Shown here in pieces: positions 10,056-21,441 of a stretch of 45,134 nt of DNA. Each line of letters opens with the position of its first letter. The stretch's first letter is position 1. A program made the translations under genes and the position numbers. This DNA comes from Owenia fusiformis (lineage: Eukaryota; Annelida; Polychaeta; Sabellida; Oweniidae): positions 30,493,564 through 30,538,697 of the forward strand of contig CAIIXF020000007.1 in the NCBI GenBank assembly GCA_903813345.2, read 5' to 3'. The notes beneath the pieces are model-generated. The model was not told where the DNA came from. It made no database searches and saw nothing but the letters and a program-made list of their open reading frames with translations.

Positions 10056-11609
10056 AATGCTTAACCATTTGTAAAAGTAGCTGAGTCGACACTTTCAAAT
10101 TACTGAAAAACCCCTGACTAATTCACTGCTGACTCAATCAGAGCTTCATTTTTCTCATTCCCTCTATTAAATATACAGTGTCTCCTTTTGGAGATGTCTC
10201 AAATAACAAAATACTCAAGTTGCCATGGACTTTCCAGGAAAAAAGTAAGGTACGCGTTTATTGGAGTAAGTGCATATAATCGAGAGAATATCGTCCTTCC
10301 ACTGTTAAAAGGTTCAATGTCCACTTGTACCATATTTGAGAAAACGGAGAACAAACATTTAGGTTCCTCTATCTTTGTGATACAGTAAAGTAGAATTTTG
10401 ACATGAATGCTTATGCATCATCTAGCCAAGATGAATCATTCCTGATCAGGATGGCAAGAAATGTCAATGTTTAAGGCTACTTTTTAAAGAAAATGGTTTT
10501 GGAGATAGAACCTTTGGGTCTGTAACACAATAATGAGTTTAAATGATGGAGATAGAACCTTTTGTTACCCTGGAATACGGTGCTTGTCAATTAGATGAAG
10601 CTATATTTAAAGAAGCAAGCCACACTATTGCGAAGGGTAACCTTTTATCTATCCAGATCGAACATGACAAGTCATTATAACATTTTTACAAAATTTTGTT
10701 ACAAAAGGTGGGTGGAATTTTTGTGTAAAATCCAGGCGTGCCTGCAAATGAATAGACCACACATCTTGTTATGCTCATAAAGGTGCATCTAATTCAGCTA
10801 GTAATCTGAAACTTCCTCTGGAGCTGCTCCATGGAGTAAAGGTTTACTATGCAAAAGGACAAGTCAGAATTTATGCAGATAAAAAAGTTATGCAACATTA
10901 TGTGGGTGGGTGGCATTTTGTCTGTCTCACAGTGGATATACTATGTCTTTAAATGTAAAAAGGTTTTATCTCCAATTTGAATCATGACATTGAACGTTAA
11001 AAAGTTTTATCTCAAGAGATGTAGCAGTAATTATCTTTTTCAAATAAAGGACATAGAACCTTATTGCATCAGAAATCTCCTTTTTCTGTTGGAGATACAG
11101 CTTTATAACCTTAATCTTTGGAAAGAGCATAGTGAATTTAGGGGGAATCCACTTTCACATGCATTTGACCCATATTGGTAGTTAAAACCTTCTAATAGTG
11201 AAGGGACGATATGGTAACTTGTTTTCTTTACTCTTTCAGTCAGTATAAATTCTATAGAGATCAATTAGCTCTTGCTTCAATAAATCATATATAAATAGGT
11301 AACATGTGCTACAGAGATGCCTTTCAACCATGAATATACAACAGTCAGTCAGAGTCAATATTCTGTTATTTTCTCATTTTTCATGTACCTTTTATTATCA
11401 TTTAGAGGCTTGGAGCAATGCTACCACTGATCTAATTTTATTTATACAGGCTTAGTTTCATTTCAGATTGCATCATTGATATATTATATGATATTACCAT
11501 GAACCTAAATTGGGTCGAAACTTGACTAAATTAAAATACGCAAGATGAACTAGTATCATCTGCACGCTTTTCAGTTTTCATTAGAATTTCTCGCAATAGG
11601 CAAAATAAA
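10056..11609. repeat. Stretch with scattered GGAGATAGAACCTTT motifs
   Basis: No gene seen. A loose motif recurs: 'tggagatagaaccttt' near 10499, 'ggagatagaacctttt' near 10547 and 'acatagaacctta' near 11049, plus inverted versions ('aaaggttttatctcc' near 10959, 'aaagttttatctc' near 11001). The spacing is irregular. It may be a very old tandem or inverted repeat. Open frames at 10188-10388, 10595-10780 and 10984-11181 are unremarkable. Confidence 0.35.
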
Positions 11610-11960
11610 TGAAAATAAAGGACCCATTGTCACACAGTTGGAACCTTCAGAGGAATGTATATCCTGACTTTCAAACAAAAATATTGATTTGGATTCGTAG
11701 TCTCGAACTTTGAGAAACTTAGATAGCACAGTTGTGTGACCTAGTTTGATGACCTTTGACCTTGAAAATTTTACTTATTCAGAGCTTAGTAAGGTCTTTT
11801 GTGATTAAGCTGACCAAAATTGGGAAAATGAACTTGGGAAATGGCGATGATAGGTCAAATATATCAAAAATGTTGACGGATAGACAGATGGACCAGTGGA
11901 CGGATGGACGCCTGGTCAATCCCATAGGCTCACTGTGTGAGCCAACAACAGGCAAACTTA
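11610..11960 (+). repeat. Dispersed invertebrate repeat with DR1 motif
   Basis: A composite of elements I associate with dispersed repeats of marine invertebrate genomes: 'cattgtcacacagttgg', 'tgtgacctagtttgatgacc', a TGACCTTTGACCTTGA core, a GACGGATAGACAGATGGACC tail and 'ataggctcactgtgtgagcc'. The last contains the palindrome GGCTCAC/GTGAGCC. The 89-codon frame across it reflects the repeat and is not a gene. Only one copy lies in this window, so family membership rests on recollection and not on comparison here. Confidence 0.5.
11750..11762 (-). promoter_or_regulatory. Perfect DR1 nuclear-receptor motif
   Basis: TGACCTTTGACCT is the complement of AGGTCAAAGGTCA, the exact direct repeat with 1-base spacing bound in vitro by RXR, HNF4 and COUP-type receptors. 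The overlapping TGACCTTGA (11757-11765) is the complement of the extended half-site TCAAGGTCA. It sits inside a dispersed repeat, so presence does not show function. Confidence 0.4.
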
Positions 11961-13190
11961 ATGGAAATCATAAATTTAACATGGAAAAGTTGAAAAGTAC
12001 CAAAAAACAACAGGAGATTTTGTGAATACAACCAGTGAAAAAAAAAATTAGAACATTCTGAAATGGGACTGGTGGGGAAGTTCTCCAAATCAATTGACAG
12101 AGTTTCTCCCATTATCATAAATACTATTTAGCAAACTTTGTGACTGTTCATAATGGGACACGCCTTTGTTTACTCAAGCCAGAAACGACTAAAATTAAAC
12201 AAGAGTGTCTCTATAATAGGATGTTTCTAATAAATGTTTCATAACATCAAATGAATTGAGAGGTTCGTATCAGAGAGAAGCGTGTACCATTAGTGGAATG
12301 AATATCTGATAGAATAATAATACTTTCTATATAATATACTCTCAAACATACATCACAAATGTCAAAAACCAAAAAAAAGCGAAAATAACATTTTCATCTC
12401 CTAATTGGTATCTCTAGTGGATTTGCAGTTCCATAGAGTATGGTGAAGACAATACGGAAGCCAGTTAATTTTTTAATCTATTAGGCTTATTCATAATGGT
12501 TATAGCAGCAGAAAAGAATATAATTACAAACATCGAGAAACAATCATGTTAGGCTACAGAAGCCATTATACAACCATTGCTTTATATCAACTTTCTTTTT
12601 AATATCATCACTAATTTGAAAGGGAATACATCATGCGATTTCAGTTGTAAAGCTTTAGATATCTCGGTTGTATGAGTTCTTAGTAATTAACTATTAAATA
12701 AAAAGCTTTTTTTTCTAATCTATAGTCTAACATAAAATATAGCTTATTTCATGCTTGATTTTCAATATGAATTCTATTCCAGGGTAATATGATATTGACA
12801 GAGGGAAATATGATATTGTCAATATAATATTTACAGAGGTCAATATCATTCATTAAAGTCAAATAGATTTTGTCCAAAGGTGCAACATGAAGTGAACAGT
12901 CAGAAATAAGATTTTCCATATAATAAAGATCTCAAATTCAATTTGCATTTTAAGGATAGAGCCATCATGGAAAATGTAAATGTAGTATCATGATTCTGTA
13001 GCAATATACTGCATAATATAATATAACTTATATAATTTAAAGAATGTTGATAGAGTTAAAAGAGTGAAGAAAATATAGAAGATAGAAAAGATAAAATAAA
13101 AGATATGGAACCTACAGAAAGTATACCAAAATCCATCATATACTATTGAAAGTAGTGCTTAGGAACGAGAAAATATACTGAATTGTTAAG
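11961..13190. other. AT-rich stretch, nothing recognised
   Basis: No gene. A short duplicated block (AATATGATATTGACAGAGG and a near copy) lies around 12785-12840. Confidence 0.45.
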
Positions 13191-13385
13191 CAGTGATTAA
13201 AGCAAGTGGGCTCAGCACCCATTTGAGATTTTGGAAATAGGCTTGCACCCACCTGAAAATCCATTTGCACCCACTTGAAAATGAGAAAAATTATGGAAAA
13301 TGGGCATATTTTGACCAATTTCGGTTTGAATTGTGAAAATGAGAATTTTGCACCCACTTGAGAAAATATCCTATGGAGATCACTG
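13191..13385 (+). mobile_element. Family A MITE, copy 2
   Basis: Left end CAGTGATT, then directly 'aaagcaagtgggctcagc', so the CTCCCCAG part of the terminal repeat is lost. The right end reads 'atcctatggagatcactg'. Flanks are TTAAG before and TTATG after, a 5-bp duplication with one mismatch that agrees with the perfect 5-bp duplications of copies 3 and 4. An 86-codon minus-strand frame over it belongs to the repeat. Confidence 0.85.
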
Positions 13386-15320
13386 TTATGTGTCACAAAC
13401 AGCAGTAAATGAAAATACCCGATGAAGAATGAAATTGAGATATATTATGTATATTACTTCAACTCAGGCTTCAACTAGTAATTGAAATGGATGTTCACGA
13501 TTAATAAACAATGTGAAATGATAATTAGAAAATCTCTACCTACGAGTTTCTTAGAAATCAAGTAAAATTTAATGCTCTTTTCTGTATTCATGTTGACAAA
13601 GCCTTTAGCATTTCAATTATCATTTTCTTAGAAGAAACCTCTCCCTATCTTATCACAACAGGAGTCTGCAAAATAGAATAATTGCAAAAGGGGAAAAATT
13701 CTGAACATAAACTATTACGTATCAAGTTTGTTTGTAGCCTGCTCTGTCTTGCTCAGAAGCTATTAGAAGTATTTTTTAAATATACAAAAAATGAAGTTAT
13801 CTTTAATTGTATCCAAAACAAAATCTTGAAAAGAGAAACTGTTTCCAAGAAAACATTCAAAATCCACTAATGGGTTGATGTGATAGATGCATTTCATGGA
13901 ACAAGGTATATTCTATAAATATTGCTGATTTATATTTCCTGTTTCGTCAGCTTACAGTGAATACTTACATGAAGCCACTTTTTCTGAATATTATTTTTCA
14001 ATTTGAGAAATCTAAATGTTCGATTATATTTTTTGAAGTATAATAGGTGAGTAAATAAATTATGATTTGGAACATTAATATTCTATATTGATATTCTACC
14101 AACAGACATGTAAGTAAGTCTGAAATAGAAGACTCAATATGAAGCAAACTACATGCATTGAGATATTCAGAATTCATGAAAATCACAAGCATGCGGATTA
14201 AACATGTTTCCCCGCAGTTCTATTTTTGGATTTATCCTAATATATATGACCTTGTCTAGGACCAACTAGGGAAAAATATAGGTCAACTTGATTATTCTAT
14301 AAGACAATGAAATAATGTTAAACATCTGTGTAATAAAACAAGCACCATCAGATCATGTCTATCATCTGCACGATTTTTAATAACAACTTATCAATCCTTC
14401 AAAGCGCAGCTGGCATTCATTGTAGCCCTTTGTGATAATCAACACATCTTCTTTCTCACAAGTGATAAGCTCCATTGTGAGTTCCAGGACCTCTTGTATC
14501 TCTTGGGATTTATGTAGCATGCAAGAACTAAATCACCTCTGAATCAAAAGAAATGTTAAAAACAACAACAATCCTGCCCAAACTGGCAGTAGCTGTCTCT
14601 GGGTCATCAATTTTAACTCTCCGCATTTTACTCCGACATTTTCTAAGCAAATCTGCAAGATACATGTGATTTCACCAATATTGGAATTCTTTGAACTGAT
14701 CACAATTTTTCATGTAGAACAAGAGATCTTGGGTCATTTTAGACTTTTCATATTTGTTTTTGTTGTTTTATATAAGTTCTGTCCAGGTATCTAAAAGTGA
14801 GTTCATTTCAGGCTTTTTACATTGGCAAATTTCACCTGCAAGCCATACTCCAATGAATGATAACATAGTTTCTATTTTCTATAAATCGACTAATAAGATC
14901 TCTATTGAACAATATCATAAACAATTATGAACAAACACCTTGCAAATCACAGCAAGAAAAATCAACAACAATATACTATATCCTTTGTCTTTGAGGTTCC
15001 TAACACCCCTAGCTCATACTTCAAGTACTCTACAGTACAAATACTCCGTGCAACCTGCAGATTCTTTCATTCAATAACAAGACATAATATCATAAATAAC
15101 CTTGAGGGATGCCTGTAAATTAGAAAAGCCCTAATAAACAGAGAATAAAAGCGGGAAAATGTTGCTAATAGATTATGTGCTATTCTTGAAGTCACCCAGG
15201 GTGAAAAGATAATGGAAATCACTCTCATAAACTGTAACGATATTGTTGAAGCAAAGGACATCAAACAAGTTTCAAGATTTGATAACTCATTGGTTCTATT
15301 TCTAAAATGGTGATTGGGGA
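13386..15320. other. AT-rich stretch, nothing recognised
   Basis: No gene, RNA or family copy was recognised. Short open frames (13682-13870, 13998-14192, 14927-15118) show no motif. Confidence 0.5.
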
Positions 15321-15440
15321 AATTAAAGCTACATTCACACCAACGGCACTTTGATGGCGCTTAAATGCGGCTTGCGAAGCAGCTTTGCACGTCGCATTAA
15401 AGCGCCATCAAAGCGCGGTTGGTGTAAACGTAGCTTAATT
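15321..15440. mobile_element. 120-bp near-perfect foldback MITE
   Basis: The two halves are inverted copies of about 58 bp each with almost no loop. The left arm includes 'agctacattcacaccaac' and 'tttgatggcgctt'; the right arm includes 'aagcgccatcaaag' and 'gttggtgtaaacgtagct'. GC-rich against its flanks. TTAA lies next to both ends (one base out of register), so a TTAA duplication is possible but unproven. A transcript would fold into one long hairpin. Confidence 0.85.
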
Positions 15441-15487
15441 TACAGAAAATATTATACTTTTTCAATAGTGGTCATCTTAAATGAATA

Positions 15488-15603
15488 ACAAAGCATTAAC
15501 ACAATGTTACCACCTACCATTTGTTACAGACACTGAATTTCAATCACTGAACACGAGTCACTAAAAAGGTTTGAGACTATAACAAAATGTCACTTCTACT
15601 CCT
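15488..15603 (+). mobile_element. Family C copy (short, no minisatellite)
   Basis: Starts 'acaaagcattaacacaatg' like the other family C copies, has 'catttgttacagacac', 'gtttgagactataaca' and ends near 'aatgtcacttctactcc', where the right arm of the terminal hairpin is lost. It shows what family C looks like without the core tandem array of the 33133-34760 copy. Confidence 0.65.
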
Positions 15604-16167
15604 AAGATGATATTCAAAGGTAACAGAATATGTATGTCTCATTTCATTAAATAATCAATCATGAATTTATATATATTGACGACCAAAGAATGAGAGCAAT
15701 CAACCTTAAGCTTGGATACAATGAATAAATAAAGATACATTGTGTGCATATATGTATGTCAAAGATCAAAGGTGAATTATGCACTATCGAAATATTATAT
15801 AATCAATATGAGCTGACATAACACTGACAGCCTCCATCCTGTTGTTGTAACAACTGAAGGTTTTGTTGTTGTAATAACAGAAGGTCATCATAAGATGCTT
15901 TTTTCAAGGTAAATAAAAAAGCAGGAGAAAAAATTCAAATAAAAGCAAATGTTGGAAACAATAAATCTCTAAGTACATGTATGTTCTATTAATCCATCTC
16001 ACTAAGGGTAAGAAAAATGAAAAAAAATATATCTAACTGGAAATAGGAATATATAATTTCAATGCCATAATGGTAATCTTATGATTAACAGATATGTCTG
16101 TTTCATCTATAGTTTCATCTAAACAAAATGTGGCAGAAAGTTACTTGCTGACAGGTTATACCAAGTA
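15604..16167. other. AT-rich stretch, nothing recognised
   Basis: A doubled block 'gttgttgtaacaactgaagg' / 'gttgttgtaataacagaagg' lies at 15841-15887. No gene seen. Confidence 0.45.
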
Positions 16168-16320
16168 CAGTATAAAACTTGTCTTAATGAACACCTCTCT
16201 GTTGTGAACACCTGTGTCAAGATACAATTTACATTGTCTCTTGTATAAAATTCCCTCTCTGTAATGAACACCTACCTACAGTAAACACTTTTTGTGGCTC
16301 CATAGGTGTTCACTCTCCAA
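16168..16320 (+). mobile_element. Family D pogo-like MITE, copy 2
   Basis: Left end 'cagtataaaacttgtctta' (the family CAGTAAAACCTG with an inserted TA). Internal blocks 'gaacacctctctgttgtgaa' and 'ccctctctgtaatgaacacc' match the other copies. The right end near 'ataggtgttcactctcc' is an inverted GAACACCT block but lacks the outer CAGGTTTTACTG. Confidence 0.7.
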
Positions 16321-16482
16321 GTTTTAAAGTATTATACCTTCTAGGTACCTCATGGGTTGTTTCAAAGATTTATTTTGACTAATGTTGTTTGGAGGCAACC
16401 AATTTCTTTAGAAAGGCCTCTATGACTGAAAGAATACACTGGTTTACAGTCTGCCGTTAAACGGAAACCTCATGTTTATTAA

Positions 16483-16656
16483 GAACCCCTATTCCAACTG
16501 ATTAGAATTGAAAAAAATATATAAACCGAGTAACATAACTTTACTCGGTGAGATATCCTCATTTTTCAGAAGAACATTGGTTGATTAAGCCTCAACCAGT
16601 AGAAATATGTTACTGAGCATACTAAAGTCAATCCCCATTGGTTAGATTAGGGGTTC
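16483..16656. mobile_element. 174-bp MITE flanked by TTAA
   Basis: TTAA at 16479-16482 and 16657-16660 flanks inverted ends GAACCCCTATTCCAAC (left) and GAACCCCTAATCTAAC (right end read on the minus strand). This fits a TTAA-duplicating superfamily (piggyBac or Kolobok type). A second hairpin lies inside: CCGAGTAA, 7-base loop, TTACTCGG (about 16527-16549). No coding capacity. It ends about 35 bp before the 49-bp satellite begins. Confidence 0.75.
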
Positions 16657-16696
16657 TTAACAGAGATTTCACTTGGTATTCAAAGCTTGGTTACGC

Positions 16697-18690
16697 TGTC
16701 ATGCTAAAGATGTGTTGGGCTTTGCATGTTGTTCTAAAGATGCCCTGCCATGCCAAAGATATGTCGGGCTTTGCATGTTGTTCTAAAGATGTGCTGCCAT
16801 GCCAAAGATATGTTGTGCTTTGCATGTTGTTCTAAAGATGCCCTGCCATGCCAAAGATATGTCGGGCTTTGTATGTTGTCCTAAAGATGTGCTGTCATGC
16901 CAAAGATATGTTGGGCTTTGTATGTTGTTCTAAAGATACCCTGCCATGCCAAATATATGTTGTGCTTTGTATGTTGTTCTAGAGATGCGCTACCATGCAA
17001 AAGATATGTTGAGCTTTGTATGTTGTTCTAAAGATGTGCTGCCATGCCAAAGATATGTTGTGCTTTGTATGTTGTTCTAAAGATGCCCTGCCATGCCAAA
17101 GATATATTGTGCTTTGTATGTTGTTCTAATGATGCGCTACAATGCCAAAGATATGTTGGGCTTTGTATGTTGTTCTAAAGAAGCGCTGCCATGCCAAAAA
17201 TATGTTGTGCTTTGCATGTTGTTCTAAAGATGCCCTGCTATGCCAAAGATATGTCGGGCTTTGTATGTTGTTCTAAAGATGCCCTGCCATGCCAAAGATA
17301 TGTTGTGCTTTGTATGTTGTTCTAAAGAAGCGCTGCCATGCCAAAAATATGTTGTGCTTTGTATGTTGTTCTAAAGATGCCCTGCTATGCCAAAGATATG
17401 TTATGCTTTGTATGTTGTTCTAAAGATGCCCTGCCATGCCAAAGATATGTTGTGCTTTGTATGTTGTTCTAAAGATGCCCTGCCATGCCAAAGATATGTT
17501 GTGCTTTGTATGTTGTTCTAAAGAAGCGCTGCCATGCCAAAGATATGTTGTGCTTTGTATGTTGTTCTAAAGAAGCGCTTCCATGCCAAAAATATGTTGT
17601 GCTTTGTATGTTGTTCTAAAGATGCCCTGCTATGCCAAAGATATGTTATGCTTTGTATGTTGTTCTAAAGATGCCCTGCCATGCCAAAGATATGTTGTGC
17701 TTTGTATGTTGTTCTAAAGATGCCCTGCTATGCCAAAGATATGTTGTGCTTTGTATGTTGTTCTAAAGATGCCCTGCTATGCCAAAGATATGTTGTGCTT
17801 TCTATGTTGTTCTAATGATGCGCTACCATGCCAAAGATATGTTGGGCTTTATATGTTGTTCTAAAGATGTGCTGTCATGCCAAATATATGTTGTGCTTTC
17901 TATGTTGTTCTAATGATGCGCTACAATGCCAAAGATATGTTGGGCTTTGTATGTTGTTCTAAAGATGCCCTGCCATGCCAAAGATATGTTGTGCTTTGTA
18001 TGTTGTTCTAAAGAAGCGCTGCCATGCCAAAAATATGTTGTGCTTTGTATGTTGTTCTAAAGATGCCCTGCCATGCCAAAGATATGTTGTGCTTTGTATG
18101 TTGTTCTAAAGAAGCGCTGCCATGCCAAATATATGTTGTGCTTTGTATGTTGTTCTAAAGATGCGCTGCCATGCCAAAAATATGTTGTGCTTTGTATGTT
18201 GTCCTAAAGATGTGCTGCCATGCCAAAGATATGTAGGGCTTTGTATGCTGTTCTAATGATGCGCTACAATGCCAAAGATATGTCGGGCTTTGTATGTTGT
18301 CCTAAAGATGTGCTGCCATGCCAAAGATATGTTGGGCTTTGCATGTTGTCCTAAAGATGTACTGCCATGCCAAAGATATGTTGTGCTTTGTATGTTGTTC
18401 TAAAGATGTGCTGCCATGCCCAAGATATGTCAGGCTTTGTATGTTGTCCTTAAGATGTGCTGGCATGCCAAAGAATATGTTGTGCTTTGTATGTTGTCCT
18501 AAAGATGTGCTGCCATGCCAAAGAATATGTTGTGCTTTGTATGTTGTCCTAAAGATGTGCTGCCATGCCCAAGATATGTTGTGCTTTGCATGCTGTTCTA
18601 AAGATGTGCTGCCATGCCAAAGATATGTTGTGCTTTGTATGTTGTCCTAAAGATGTGCTGCCATGCCAAAAAATATGTTTGCCTACATGA
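16697..18690. repeat. 49-bp satellite array, about 41 units
   Basis: Units of 49 bp, built as 'atgccctgccatgccaaag', 'atatgttgtgctttgtatg' and 'ttgttctaaag'. About 40 full units and partial ends. Units fall into types by the first bases: atgCCCTGCC, aAGCGCTGCC, atgTGCTGCC and atgCGCTACA. Types are interleaved in the middle, while the last ~10 units are mostly the TGTGCTG type with 'gtcctaaag'; two of these are 50 bp (extra A in AAAGAATATG). A run of three unit types (AGCGCTG...AAAAATATG; CCCTGCTATG...TTATGC; CCCTGCCATG) appears twice, offset by five units (245 bp), which points to a block duplication. Because 49 is not a multiple of 3, frames such as 18318-18650 and 16638-16835 are artefacts. 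Confidence 0.95.
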
Positions 18691-19756
18691 TTGCACCAGA
18701 TATTTGTTGTTAATCAAACTATTGAGAAGGCGCCATGAAGGCATCCAAAACAAATTGTAAGTGGCAAGGTAAACAAGGATATTGATACCGCCTTGTAGGC
18801 CAACAAGGAACCATTGAACCACAGAATTATACAAATCTGGATGTTATCAAATTATACCATTTCCTGCTAGAACAGAATCCAGAATTCTTCAAAGAAGGAA
18901 AATAGATAGTTAGCTTCATTGATCAGTGATTGTTACAGGAATTTGATTTTGAAGCTCCTGAATAAGCAATACTCAGTGATACTTTCACAGAGACACTTCA
19001 TGCATGGATGCATTATACATTTAGTATGTATTACAAGATACAGAGTCTCACAAACAATTTTAAGACAACTGAAAAAATAAAATTTTGGCACTTTAACTTC
19101 AAATAGAATAAATAACTGTTTAATGAATGATCAGTGTTCTCAAAATACTGAAGATTACATTGAATTGAATTTTATTGTTGATGATCCAGGGCCTATCTTC
19201 GCAATAACTAAACATGATTCTCAATAATTCTTATCAGGAATACATCTTATAGTGTCATTTATAGCATCTCATGTTGATGAAAGATAACAGTCTATAATCC
19301 TCATTTATGCTTCAAAACTATTATATTGATAATACTGCCAATATTAACAGTGTTCACAAGACGTAAACAGTCCTGATCGTAAAAAAATATTGCCACATGA
19401 AAGTATTCTGCAGGAGATTTGATTAGCTTTATAATGATTTTTCAAAGGAGGGCCTTAGAAGATGATAATGATAATGAAGGAGCAATGAGATGACATGAGA
19501 TATTACTTTAGTCAGCTAAACTTTCACTTATAGATATCAGTAAGTCTGAAATATGTTCTATCAATGAGCTTACCTTTACGTGTTAATGAAAAAAGGAAAT
19601 TGCCTGTACTAAGTACAACAATACATCGATTAAATGAAACGAATACCCCGATAATGACAGTAATGACATATGTGCAAGAGGAGACTCATCATAATGTATC
19701 AAGTTATGAAACACAGTACAAAGAGTGCAAAATAATCTGTTGATTTTACGAGAAAA
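18691..19756. other. AT-rich stretch, nothing recognised
   Basis: No gene or family copy seen downstream of the satellite. The minus-strand frame at 18598-18834 runs out of the satellite. Confidence 0.45.
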
Positions 19757-19850
19757 TTAATAATTAGCACAATGGTAAAAGTTCATGAAGTGTGGAATTT
19801 GGAATTGAAAACCCTCAAAGTTGCATGGTTCAAAACCGGTGTCTATTGGT
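19757..19850 (+). ncRNA. tRNA-like segment, possible SINE head
   Basis: 'TTAGCACAATGGTAAAAG' (about 19762-19779) resembles a tRNA A box and D arm, and 'GGTTCAAAACC' (19828-19838) resembles a B box and T arm. The boxes are about 52 bases apart, wider than a normal tRNA gene but seen in tRNA-derived SINEs. I could not fold a clean acceptor stem or assign an anticodon, and no poly-A or simple-repeat tail is evident. It may be chance. The 115-codon minus-strand frame across it (19757-20104) has no recognisable domain. Confidence 0.25.
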
Positions 19851-20334
19851 ATTTCGAAACTGGAATAATCCTTTAAAAACTGTGTATGACTGTATACATT
19901 CAGAAATAAAAATCTGTCTTCTTCAATGTCAATATTTTCCTGCAATAATAAATTCATATGTAATATGCCAAACCTGATATGCCTTATGGCAAAACCATCC
20001 AGGCAGGAAATAAAAAAATGACAGGCAACTACGGAAATGAAACGATAAAGAAAACACAATATAAGCCGGCATATTGTGTAAGAACACAAAGTTGAAATCA
20101 TCAAATTCCAAAAGTGACACCACTGAGCAAATGTTACATAGTATTGATTATCTTGTTGACTCTTGCTTTAGGCAGTTGATCTCCAATAGACAGAAAAAGA
20201 CAAGGAATTGAATAATAAAAATTAAACAAACAATATCTTGATGGATTTTTGTTCTATAATGTGTTAATAATTGATAACTATTATAACTGTTATTATAACA
20301 CTCAAATGAAAACTATTTTAAGAATATTAAAATA
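19851..20334. other. AT-rich stretch, nothing recognised
   Basis: Lies between the tRNA-like segment and a family D element. Nothing further was seen. Confidence 0.4.
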
Positions 20335-20475
20335 CAGTAAAACCTGACTTAGTGAACACCTCTCTCTAGTGAGCATCTGTCTTTAGAAGACACCTCTCCT
20401 CGGAAAATAGTCCATTGACTTCTGTATAAGTTAGCCTCTCTGTAGTGAACACCTATCAACACTGAACAATTTCCT
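20335..20475 (+). mobile_element. Family D pogo-like MITE, copy 3
   Basis: TA then CAGTAAAACCTGACTTAGTG, then 'gaacacctctctctagtgag', 'ttgacttctgtataagtt', 'cctctctgtagtgaacacc' and 'aacactgaac'. The left end is intact; the right end is not recognisable. Closest in sequence to copy 1. Confidence 0.75.
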
Positions 20476-20534
20476 CCGCAACCACAATGGATGTGAGATT
20501 TACATGATGGCTATGACCAGACTGAGCTTGACTA

Positions 20535-20675
20535 ATGCTATGGTCACATTTGCTCCGATTTTCACTATGGTGCCTGGCAGATTGAGTATTTTGTTCAAAA
20601 TTGAATACAATATTGAACAAAACACTCAATCGGCCAGGCGCCGGCCGATGGATCGGAGTATATGTGACCCAGGCA
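20535..20675. mobile_element. 141-bp foldback MITE
   Basis: Inverted arms of about 60 bp. Outer blocks are 'tggtcacatttgctccga' (left) and 'tcggagtatatgtgaccc' (right). Inner blocks are 'agattgagtattttgttcaa' and 'ttgaacaaaacactcaatc'. The right arm has an extra GC-rich insert (CCAGGCGCCGGCC). The centre is an AT-rich loop. Non-coding; no clear target duplication. Confidence 0.8.
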
Positions 20676-21233
20676 TAAGTCTAAATGACTGATTATTATC
20701 AACTGAAAATCAACTGTATCACAGTCATGTCAAAGGAAACCATTACAACAAACATGAATAACAGTTGAAGAATTAAAGATGAGATTGATGGATGATGTCT
20801 ATTAAAAAACAAGTACTTTTAGTAAAATAATATGAAAAACATTTTCATGAGTTTTGCATCTCAGAACAATTTTATTTCCCAAATGGTTGAATTCTGTGTT
20901 TAATTATACACAAGAGAGAATCTATACAAACATACATTCAAATACACTTGATCTTCACCTTGCCATTTCTATGGTTCTAGGTTGATATACCATTTGAAAT
21001 ATGATCCAGATAGGATTCATACACCAAACAATAGCTTTACTGAACTTGATACCTATTATGATGATCCAGTTTTTTTAATTGAAAGACTATACAAGGTTAC
21101 AATTTGGTCCTGGATATGTAAGCTGTCTACTCCATGTTGAATCTAGTAGCCCCACAGGGTTGGTTGCTATGGTAACTTAGTGCTGCCTGTTAGACATCAC
21201 TAGCTTGTTTGATTGTTCATCGAATGTTATATA
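20676..21233. other. AT-rich stretch, nothing recognised
   Basis: No gene or family copy was seen before the mariner-type element. Confidence 0.4.
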
Positions 21234-21441
21234 CAAGGTAGGCCAAAAAACGCCACTTTTTTCAAAATGCTAAAACTTTTGATCCAAAATTGTAATTTCT
21301 ATACCAAATTAAACTTGAAGATGCAATCTAGCCGAGGATTATGAATTGTACACTTTTACTCAAATAAAATATGTCCCGAGCGTCCTACTTAAACATGTGG
21401 TGTGCCATGAAAAATAACAGAATATGCATAATGTACCTCAA

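Noticed and set aside
18318-18650. 110-codon Cys-rich frame at the end of the 49-bp satellite
   Set aside because: Unit length is not a multiple of 3 and frames close elsewhere in the array; no start context or conservation.
19757-20104. 115-codon minus-strand frame, longest outside tandem repeats
   Set aside because: No recognisable domain, AT-rich composition like the flanks, and it overlaps a tRNA-like segment and opposite-strand frames. It remains unproven either way.
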